From Methylotenera_A sp040387515 (GTDB taxonomy: Bacteria; Pseudomonadota; Gammaproteobacteria; Burkholderiales; Methylophilaceae), in NCBI GenBank assembly GCA_040387515.1, contig JAZKDP010000037.1:1-13518 (forward strand): DNA of 13,518 nucleotides, given 5' to 3'. Below, in pieces: positions 7,464 to 12,699 of this stretch (the first letter of the stretch is position 1; each line of letters opens with the position of its first letter). Under the pieces are notes generated by a model. The model made no database searches. It was not told where the DNA came from and saw nothing but the letters and a program-made list of their open reading frames with translations. A program made the translations under genes and the position numbers.

Positions 7464-7481
7464 TAAAGATAATGACTTAAT
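7464..7481. repeat. 18-nt exact direct repeat, copy 2
   Basis: This is the second copy of the 18-mer at 7077-7094 in the same orientation. It starts 11 nt after the catalase-family stop codon, so the two copies bracket almost the entire intergenic region. Confidence 0.85.
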
Positions 7482-7492
7482 GAATTTCAGAT

Positions 7493-8617
7493 TCAGATAG
7501 GGAAATCCTTTAAACATACAGGCTCAACCATTGAGGTCCTATTATGTTCAGCGCGGAATTTTGCAGACATTTCATAGGCCATTTTACGCACTCTCATGAT
7601 GGATCCAATCGGCCTATGCGCCTCGATACCATGCCAAGGACTAAAAGACATACCGTCATCTATCATTTTCGAACGCTCTTCACTCCATGCTAACTGTGGT
7701 TTTACGGTAATACGCGCCACAGCAATATAAGGACTAAGTTCTTCTGGCCAGACAATAGAAGCATCTTCTATCGGCATACTCTCCAAATCGGTGCAAAGTT
7801 GCACGCGCAACTCCCACTCGGCAGTGTTGCTAGCAAAAAAATCCACCACCGCTTCACGCAAGCCATTTGGCTTGTCTTTAAGATCCACGGGCACATTTTT
7901 TAACTGCGTTAATGAGTCTGAAACAGGCGCTATTGATATTTTCGCCATATATTCGCCATATAAAATGGGCGCTTGGCTGAAATAGGTTTCGCCCAATATA
8001 TTGGTCTCTGGATGTCCACCTATTGTTTTGATAGTGGCACTTTCACCGCCCACTGACTCGATGAGCTTTTCCGCGCCTTGCAAAACGGTTGATAACGCCC
8101 TCTTTAAATCCGGAACCCTGTTAGTAGTTGTAGCTAACAATTTAAGTTTTGATAAAAACTGCTGTGGCCCTGGCGTTAAAAAAGCAGGCCCATTAACTAA
8201 TACAAAGTCTTGCGTAACCGCATTTTCAGTCCCTATCAAGCGCGTGCCTTCTACACCAACTACTTTGATAGCAAGTCCACGCGGTGTTGATACATTGTCA
8301 TCCAACATATCCCCAGGAATAGTCGAGAAACGCATCACTACTGGCAAAGTGACAGGCTTTGCAAATAAACCTTGTGCTAAATAATCGGGCAACCCATCTA
8401 GCACGCGAATCTCGCCAACCAGTAAACCATGACTTTTTGCATGCACACTACGTGTAGCATAACCAGAGCCTTTATATGTTGTTTCAGAAATGCCACGCAG
8501 TGTTGTCATTAAGCCTTCGCGTGCTAGCGCTTCGCTTTCTTCTGGTACTTCGTACATAGGATTATAAGCAAGAGGTGAAATTTCAGAATGCGTAGACATG
8601 GCGTTGAGATTTGACAT
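7493..8617 (-). CDS. Short catalase-family heme protein (y4iL/SrpA-like)
   Basis: The 374-aa product is far shorter than classical monofunctional catalases (about 480-750 aa) and fits the catalase-like subgroup seen in proteobacteria. Catalase landmarks remain. A distal histidine lies in RSVHAKSHG (H59 counted from this ATG). An asparagine in the VNGPAF segment (N142) fits the distal Asn. Near the C-terminus, R344-x3-Y348-x6-R355 reproduces the R-x3-Y-x6-R proximal-tyrosine motif. Heme binding and peroxide or peroxidase activity are therefore plausible; specific activity is unknown. I chose the ATG at 8617 over an in-frame TTG three codons upstream; neither has a strong Shine-Dalgarno. No signal peptide is seen, so it is probably cytoplasmic. 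The best copy of the CRP-like palindrome lies about 214-229 bp upstream. Confidence 0.85.
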   Translation of the reverse strand: MSNLNAMSTHSEISPLAYNPMYEVPEESEALAREGLMTTLRGISETTYKGSGYATRSVHAKSHGLLVGEIRVLDGLPDYLAQGLFAKPVTLPVVMRFSTIPGDMLDDNVSTPRGLAIKVVGVEGTRLIGTENAVTQDFVLVNGPAFLTPGPQQFLSKLKLLATTTNRVPDLKRALSTVLQGAEKLIESVGGESATIKTIGGHPETNILGETYFSQAPILYGEYMAKISIAPVSDSLTQLKNVPVDLKDKPNGLREAVVDFFASNTAEWELRVQLCTDLESMPIEDASIVWPEELSPYIAVARITVKPQLAWSEERSKMIDDGMSFSPWHGIEAHRPIGSIMRVRKMAYEMSAKFRAEHNRTSMVEPVCLKDFPI

Positions 8618-8830
8618 GGTGACCAATCTATTAAATATAAAAAATAGCCAATTAACAAAATTAAGGTATAGCTGAGTGGAGTATCTATATGTATTTGGTT
8701 ACACCAATGTTCTAGTCGCTTGATTAAACACCCAAATTAATCATTTTTGGGACAAAAGTTTACCCGCGTCCACCACGCTAAAACCCTTTAACTATGTTGA
8801 TGAACAATGCGTGAAATCCAACGCCTCGTC

Positions 8831-8846
8831 TGTTCGCTAGCGTACA
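8831..8846. promoter_or_regulatory. Best copy of the CRP-like palindrome (TGTTCGCTAGCGTACA)
   Basis: Fourteen of 16 bases are self-complementary: TGT-t-CGCTAGCG-t-ACA fails only at the T/T pair in positions 4 and 13. It lies between the divergent catalase-family and zinc-ribbon genes and could serve either. On the minus strand the class II distance gives CATTGT (8809-8804), a weak -10. Confidence 0.6.
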
Positions 8847-8902
8847 TAAAATTCAAACAGTGTTATAAAAAATGTAGCTTGCTTTTATGTGTTGGATGCA
8901 AT

Positions 8903-8916
8903 GTTAACAAGCGCAC
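8903..8916 (+). promoter_or_regulatory. Weaker CRP-like palindrome upstream of the zinc-ribbon gene
   Basis: GTTAACAAGCGCAC keeps the right half and the outer GTT and is preceded by T, but the final A is C. At the class II distance downstream (8939-8944) the hexamer is TAATTT, which keeps TA...T. Confidence 0.35.
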
Positions 8917-9001
8917 CGACAATCATGCGTGCATGGCGTAATTTGAGTTCAAATAATCTTTGATTAACCATTAAATAGCTTGAAAGTACAAGAAGTAACC
9001 C

Positions 9002-9193
9002 ATGACTGAAACTCCATATCAATGCCCCAATTGTGCAGGCTACACTCAACGAATTCATAGACGCTATGTTGATCGTTTAATGAGCGTGGTTGTGCCGGTT
9101 AAACGTTACAAATGCCATGATTACCACTGCGGCTGGAAGGGAAATGTTCGGATAAGTCGCCACAAATCAGCCATTACACCAATATATAAATAA
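9002..9193 (+). CDS. 63-aa zinc-ribbon-like protein, function unknown
   Basis: The small basic product contains CPNC (C8, C11) near the N-terminus and C38-x4-C43 in YKCHDYHCGWKG, a likely four-cysteine zinc ribbon. Between them is a basic segment (QRIHRRYVDRLMSVVVPVKRYKC, 16-38) with several Arg and Lys residues, then a basic tail. Zinc binding with nucleic-acid or protein contact is inferred from fold type only. It is too short to be an enzyme and has no signal peptide or membrane segment. The ATG is preceded by AGAAG about 8 nt away, an acceptable Shine-Dalgarno. It lies 140 nt upstream of, and in the same direction as, a Crp/Fnr-type regulator, which has its own predicted promoter in between. 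Two copies of the CRP-like palindrome precede it. Confidence 0.7.
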   Translation: MTETPYQCPNCAGYTQRIHRRYVDRLMSVVVPVKRYKCHDYHCGWKGNVRISRHKSAITPIYK

Positions 9194-9264
9194 CTAGCGT
9201 TAATTTAATATTGCTTAGATTAACGTGTATTAAAACACTCATCCACTGAACATTCATAGCCATA

Positions 9265-9307
9265 TGTTGCCTAGCGAACATACCAAGCTTAATATGGCAT
9301 TTATAAT
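9265..9307 (+). promoter_or_regulatory. Predicted class II Crp-type promoter of the first crp-like gene
   Basis: TGTTGCCTAGCGAACA (9265-9280) is a good copy of the recurrent palindrome. A perfect TATAAT lies at 9302-9307, predicting a start near 9314. That places the palindrome centre (between 9272 and 9273) at -41.5, overlapping the -35 position, which itself has no recognisable -35 hexamer. This is the textbook geometry of a Crp/Fnr class II activator site and suggests positive autoregulation. Geometry is seen; function is inferred. Confidence 0.65.
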
Positions 9308-9333
9308 TAAGTAAATTAACTCTTTGGGCTTTC

Positions 9334-10059
9334 ATGACAACCCTGCCCGACCCTCGCCAAAATCATCTGCTAGATGCGCTATTGAGTAGCGATTACGATC
9401 GTTTATTCCCAAATCTTGAGCTGGTTAAAATGCCTTTAGGTCATGTCTTATACGAATCTGGCGGACAACTAGATTACGTATACTTTCCCACCACCTGCAT
9501 TATTTCTTTGCTGTATGTCATGGAAAATGGCTCATCCGCTGAAATTGCCATTGTGGGTAATGAAGGCATATTGGGAATCTCACTTTTTATGGGCGGCGAA
9601 ACGACACCGAGTCGTGCCGTTGTGCAAAGCGCAGGTGTGGGCTATCGCTTAGCAGGAAGCTTCTTAAAAACTGAGTTCAATCGTGCAGGGCCGGTACAGC
9701 GATTATTATTACGTTACACACAAGCATTAATTACACAAATGGCTCAAACAGCTGTTTGCAATCGTCATCATACGGTTGAGCAGCAATTGTGCCGCTGGTT
9801 ACTATTAAGTTTAGATCGATTAGCAAGTAATGAGCTAACGATGACGCAGGAATTGATTGCCAATATGCTTGGCGTGCGCCGTGAAGGATTAACTGAAGCG
9901 GCATGTAAGCTGCAGACTTCTGGCTTAATTGAATACAGTCGTGGCCGTATTGTAGTGATTGATAGGCCGAAGCTAGAAATGCGATCTTGCGAATGTTATC
10001 AAGTGGTTAAAGCAGAGTTCGATCGTTTATTGCCTTCTTTGCATGGCATTGCCAAATAA
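9334..10059 (+). CDS. Crp/Fnr-family transcriptional regulator (first paralogue)
   Basis: The 241-aa product has an N-terminal cyclic-nucleotide-binding-like beta-barrel (about 25-110; LGHVLYESGGQLDYVYFP and IVGNEGILG are typical). A dimerisation helix spans about 118-165. A winged helix-turn-helix of the Crp_2 type runs from about 168 to 212, with recognition helix LGVRREGLTEAACKLQ (179-194). It ends in a CECYQVV signature shared with the second paralogue. It has no N-terminal cysteine cluster, so it is not an oxygen-sensing FNR. A canonical cAMP-binding phosphate cassette is not obvious, so the signal is unknown. Recognition-helix R183 and E184 align with the R180/E181 DNA contacts of E. 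coli CRP. No strong Shine-Dalgarno is seen before the ATG. A class II-type site lies upstream of it. Confidence 0.9.
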   Translation: MTTLPDPRQNHLLDALLSSDYDRLFPNLELVKMPLGHVLYESGGQLDYVYFPTTCIISLLYVMENGSSAEIAIVGNEGILGISLFMGGETTPSRAVVQSAGVGYRLAGSFLKTEFNRAGPVQRLLLRYTQALITQMAQTAVCNRHHTVEQQLCRWLLLSLDRLASNELTMTQELIANMLGVRREGLTEAACKLQTSGLIEYSRGRIVVIDRPKLEMRSCECYQVVKAEFDRLLPSLHGIAK

Positions 10060-10114
10060 TCTGTTTATTAAAAAACGCAGTCAATTGATAGATTAATTCA
10101 AGATATTCATTTTA

Positions 10115-10156
10115 TGTGCGGTGATGCACAGACAGACTTTTGTGGGCGTTGATAAT
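10115..10156 (+). promoter_or_regulatory. Candidate Crp-type site and -10 upstream of the GGDEF/EAL gene
   Basis: TGTGCGGTGATGCACA (10115-10130) has perfect outer arms (TGTGC/GCACA) and the ACAGAC flank seen at two other copies, but a different centre. It also resembles a classical CRP site. GATAAT (10151-10156) begins 28.5 nt from the centre, within 1 nt of the geometry at 9265-9307. The gene's ATG follows about 42 nt later. Confidence 0.5.
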
Positions 10157-10197
10157 ACCTCTTATCAAACAAGCAATAATTTGAAAATTAATATCTT

Positions 10198-12030
10198 ATG
10201 AACAACCAAGTTAAAGCAAACACAAAGAAAACTGTCAAATCTAAAGCAATTTTCAAAGATGGAGCAGCGCATCAAAGCTTGCCTAATGAGAACTCAATTG
10301 CTGAGCCCGTCATCATAGATGAATCAGTGTACAAAGAAAAAACCAGAGCGGAAATTGCACTTAATTCAATTAGTGACGCCGTTTTTTGCACTGACGTTAA
10401 TGGCAATATTGATTACCTAAATATTGCAGCAGAAAAACTAACAGGCTGGTCGCGCGAAGAAGCAAATGGCTGCCCTAGCCATCATATATTCAATATTATC
10501 AATGGCACAACGCGTCAGCCTGCTTGTAATCCAGTTGACTTGGTACTTCAGTCCAATAAACCCAATGGATTGGCGGCGGACACTGTTTTAATAAAGCGAG
10601 ATGGTACGGAAGTGACTATTGAAGATTCAGCGTCTCCCATTCGCGACGAGGCTGGCAAACTCACAGGGGTGGTAGTTGTGTTTCACGATGTGAGTGAAGC
10701 CAAAGCCATGTCTATGAAAATGGCACATTTGGCACAACATGACTTTCTAACCAATTTACCAAACCGCGTATTGTTAAACGACCGAATTGCGCGAGCCATA
10801 GCATCTGCAGATAGAAATGGTACGCAAGTAGCTTTGCTTTTTTTAGATTTAGATAATTTTAAACATATTAACGATTCGTTAGGCCATGCAACTGGTGACA
10901 AGTTATTACAATCGGTGAGTAACCGCTTAAGTGATTGTGTGCGCAATGCCGACACTGTTAGCCGTCAAGGTGGGGACGAGTTTATTATTTTATTGGCAGA
11001 TAATAAAAATGATATTGACGCTGCATTGACCGCTGAAAAAGTCTTAGAAGAACTCACGCTTGTACACACTGTGGCGAAGTCTCAATTGCACATTAGCGCC
11101 AGTATTGGTATCAGCGTATATCCTAATGACGGTTTGGATGCGGAAACGCTTATTAAAAGTGCTGATACCGCCATGTATTATGCAAAACAGAAAGGTCGCA
11201 ACAATTATCAATTTTTTAAAAATGAGATGAATACACGGGCTGTAGAGCGCTTGATAATTGAAGCCAATTTGCGTATTGCGTTGGAGAAACAGCAATTTGT
11301 ATTGCACTACCAACCCAAAGTTAACTTGATGACCAAGCAAATTACTGGCGCCGAAGCTTTGCTACGGTGGAAACATGAGGAATGGGGTGAGGTGCTGCCA
11401 GAAAAATTTATCGCTATTGCCGAAGACTCTGGCTTAATTGTACCGATTGGCCGTTGGGTATTGCGCGAAGCTTGCTATCAAGCCAAGAGCTGGATGAATG
11501 CTGGGTTACCAACAATCACCATCGCAATCAACATTTCCGCACAAGAGTTCTTGCAAAAAGATTTTGTTGACGGTGTACATACAGTTTTAATGGAAACAGA
11601 ATTACCAGCACATTGCTTAGAGTTGGAAATCACCGAAAGTGTCCTGATGCGTGAGGCACATATCAGCACCACAATACTACATCGACTCAAGAAGATGGGT
11701 GTAAAACTAGCGGTAGATGATTTTGGCACGGGCTACTCAAGCTTAAGTTATCTGCAACAATTTCCCATTGATGTACTAAAGATTGACCAATCGTTTGTAC
11801 ATCATATTGTGTCTACGTTAGACGAAGGTATTATCGTGAGCGCCATTATTAGCATGGGTAATAGCCTGAAATTAAAAGTGATTGCAGAAGGTATCGAAAA
11901 CAAGATGCAACTAGACTTTCTGAAAAATCGACATTGTGAAGAAGGTCAAGGCTATTTTTTCAGCCCAGCATTAACTGCGAAACAATTCGCATTAATGCAC
12001 TCAAATGCTGAGTCAGTTTCGATGGTTTAG
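10198..12030 (+). CDS. PAS-GGDEF-EAL cyclic-di-GMP enzyme
   Basis: The 610-aa soluble protein has no membrane segment. After a polar Lys-rich leader comes a PAS domain (about 48-168), ending in the usual VVVFHDVSE linker. A GGDEF diguanylate cyclase domain follows (about 178-340) with intact GGDEF (258-262) and the inhibitory RxxD site (R249-D252). An EAL phosphodiesterase domain (about 350-600) has EAL (386-388), N445, E477, DDFGTGYSS (507-515), K528, E564 and Q584, so the metal and catalytic residues appear complete. Both activities are therefore possible; which one dominates cannot be read from sequence. The PAS ligand is unknown. No Shine-Dalgarno is obvious before the ATG. It follows the first crp-like gene by 138 nt but has its own candidate Crp-type promoter. 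Confidence 0.95.
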   Translation: MNNQVKANTKKTVKSKAIFKDGAAHQSLPNENSIAEPVIIDESVYKEKTRAEIALNSISDAVFCTDVNGNIDYLNIAAEKLTGWSREEANGCPSHHIFNIINGTTRQPACNPVDLVLQSNKPNGLAADTVLIKRDGTEVTIEDSASPIRDEAGKLTGVVVVFHDVSEAKAMSMKMAHLAQHDFLTNLPNRVLLNDRIARAIASADRNGTQVALLFLDLDNFKHINDSLGHATGDKLLQSVSNRLSDCVRNADTVSRQGGDEFIILLADNKNDIDAALTAEKVLEELTLVHTVAKSQLHISASIGISVYPNDGLDAETLIKSADTAMYYAKQKGRNNYQFFKNEMNTRAVERLIIEANLRIALEKQQFVLHYQPKVNLMTKQITGAEALLRWKHEEWGEVLPEKFIAIAEDSGLIVPIGRWVLREACYQAKSWMNAGLPTITIAINISAQEFLQKDFVDGVHTVLMETELPAHCLELEITESVLMREAHISTTILHRLKKMGVKLAVDDFGTGYSSLSYLQQFPIDVLKIDQSFVHHIVSTLDEGIIVSAIISMGNSLKLKVIAEGIENKMQLDFLKNRHCEEGQGYFFSPALTAKQFALMHSNAESVSMV

Positions 12031-12049
12031 TTTAAGAAACGGCATCTGC

Positions 12050-12079
12050 TTAATATGGTTATTTTTAATATGGTTATTT
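12050..12079. repeat. Perfect 15-bp tandem duplication overlapping the csbD-like 3' end
   Basis: TTAATATGGTTATTT occurs twice in direct succession (12050-12064, 12065-12079). The second copy includes the complement of the csbD-like stop codon (12074-12076), so the duplication lies at the convergent junction with the GGDEF/EAL gene. No hairpin terminator is seen in this 43-nt gap. Confidence 0.85.
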
Positions 12080-12307
12080 CGTTTTTAAATGTTTGTTGCC
12101 ATCAATATTAATTTGGCTTTCTTGCCAATCAACAAGCTGATGTTCTGCTTCTTCATGGCTAATGCCATACATTACTTGTATTTTCCCGGCAAGATAATCT
12201 CGTTTACCCGCAATCATGTCTAATTGGTTATCCGTTATTTCACCCCAATGCTGCTTGATGTTATTTTTATATTCTGCCCAATTACCTTCTATTTGATCCC
12301 AATGCAT
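12074..12307 (-). CDS. CsbD-like stress protein
   Basis: The 77-aa hydrophilic, mostly helical product starts MHWDQIEGNWAEYKNNIKQ. It contains WGEITDNQLDMIAGKRDYLAGKIQ, the hallmark of the CsbD family (sigma-B-controlled in Bacillus subtilis and widely stress-induced in proteobacteria, function unknown). I chose the ATG at 12307 because AAAGG lies 8 nt before it and family members begin MxWDQIEGNW. An in-frame TTG five codons upstream would overlap that ribosome binding site. It is convergent with the GGDEF/EAL gene and divergent from the second crp-like gene. Its upstream region carries three CRP-like palindromes. Confidence 0.9.
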   Translation of the reverse strand: MHWDQIEGNWAEYKNNIKQHWGEITDNQLDMIAGKRDYLAGKIQVMYGISHEEAEHQLVDWQESQINIDGNKHLKTK

Positions 12308-12425
12308 TGGTATACCTTTCAAATAATAGATTAGCGCGCTTATTCAGAGCATTCTCTAAATTAGATTAATGCTTTAAATCTAAGGCGTTTAATTAAGAAA
12401 TTACACTTGATTTCCGTCACTGTCC

Positions 12426-12440
12426 GTTCGCTTGCGCACA
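12426..12440 (-). promoter_or_regulatory. CRP-like palindrome A of the csbD/crp cluster
   Basis: GTTCGCTTGCGCACA differs from the best copy (GTTCGCTAGCGTACA) at only two positions. At the class II distance toward csbD (12403-12398) the hexamer is TAATTT (TA...T kept). This would give the shortest csbD leader of the three sites. Confidence 0.55.
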
Positions 12441-12459
12441 TTAAAACCGCTATTCATTA

Positions 12460-12495
12460 ATATAGCTGGTGTCTTAAATATAGTTAGTGTCTTAG
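12460..12495. repeat. Imperfect 18-bp tandem repeat
   Basis: ATATAGCTGGTGTCTTAA (12460-12477) is followed immediately by ATATAGTTAGTGTCTTAG (12478-12495), with 15 of 18 matches. The second copy runs into palindrome B, and the first contains its predicted -10 for csbD. Confidence 0.7.
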
Positions 12496-12501
12496 CGCAC
12501 A
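12487..12501 (-). promoter_or_regulatory. CRP-like palindrome B with well-placed -10 toward csbD
   Basis: GTGTCTTAGCGCACA keeps the right half fully; the left half is degenerate. On the minus strand TATATT (12464-12459) starts exactly 29.5 nt from the centre, the same spacing as TATAAT at the first crp-like gene. The predicted start is near 12452. Confidence 0.5.
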
Positions 12502-12542
12502 TAATCACAAAATTGATTAATAACTAAATTAGTATCATTAAA

Positions 12543-12558
12543 TGTTTGCTAGCGAACA
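12543..12558. promoter_or_regulatory. CRP-like palindrome C (TGTTTGCTAGCGAACA)
   Basis: This is a near-perfect palindrome (only the T/G pair at positions 5 and 12 departs from Watson-Crick complementarity), followed by the GAC flank shared with the copies at 8831 (complement) and 10115. Toward the second crp-like gene, the class II distance gives TAGCTT (12580-12585). Toward csbD it gives ATTAAT. Either direction is possible. Confidence 0.55.
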
Positions 12559-12699
12559 GACACTCCATCTCAATTTAGTTAGCTTGATGATTAAAGTGTG
12601 ATTCTTTGTAGCCCTCGACATTTGGAATTGTCATGAATTTTCCTTTTGCCGCCTGTTGCTTTTGTAATTTAACAGTGCCAAAAATAAAGGAAATCTCAC

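Larger units (their letters stand above)
7048..7492. other. Long intergenic region between the PNPOx-like and catalase-family genes
   Basis: This 445-nt stretch has no gene in either strand that I can support. It contains the CRP-like palindrome at 7163-7177, a perfect 10-bp palindrome GCGTTAACGC (7140-7149), a small AATCG/CGATT stem (about 7092-7108) and both copies of an 18-nt repeat at its ends. The central part (about 7200-7440) is AT-rich. No convincing terminator for the catalase gene was found. Confidence 0.5.
8618..9001. other. Divergent intergenic region, catalase-family gene / zinc-ribbon gene
   Basis: The 384-nt stretch has no supported gene. It holds a perfect 7-bp inverted repeat TGATTAA/TTAATCA (8721-8743), overlapped by CCCAAA/TTTGGG (8731-8751). 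It also holds the strongest CRP-like palindrome (8831-8846) and a weaker copy (8903-8916). TATAAA (8864-8869) is a possible plus-strand -10. Confidence 0.5.
12308..12699. other. Divergent regulatory region, csbD-like gene / second crp-like gene
   Basis: The 392-nt stretch has no supported gene. It concentrates three CRP-like palindromes within about 135 nt (12426-12440, 12487-12501, 12543-12558) and an imperfect 18-bp tandem repeat. The last 140 nt before the second crp-like gene contain no further copy. Confidence 0.6.

Noticed and set aside
7077..7481. The 18-nt repeats as target-site duplications of a mobile element
   Set aside because: 18 nt is long for a target duplication, no terminal inverted repeats or transposase remnant were seen between them, and one copy would have to sit exactly at a gene boundary. 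Not excluded, but unsupported.
8001..8384. 127-codon plus-strand ORF antisense to the catalase-family gene
   Set aside because: It lies wholly inside a well-supported gene, has no recognisable domain, and its composition follows the complement of that coding sequence.
8618..8626. TTG start three codons upstream for the catalase-family gene
   Set aside because: The ATG at 8617 is a better codon, the extra three residues add no family similarity, and no Shine-Dalgarno favours the TTG.
12308..12322. TTG start five codons upstream for the csbD-like gene
   Set aside because: The TTG overlaps the AAAGG that serves the ATG at 12307, and family members begin MxWDQIEGNW.
8831..12558. The repeated palindromes as a CRISPR array or dispersed mobile repeat (REP/MITE)
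   Set aside because: Spacings are irregular, copies vary mainly in one arm, flanks are unrelated apart from a short GTCTGT context, and positions track gene starts. All of this fits operators better.
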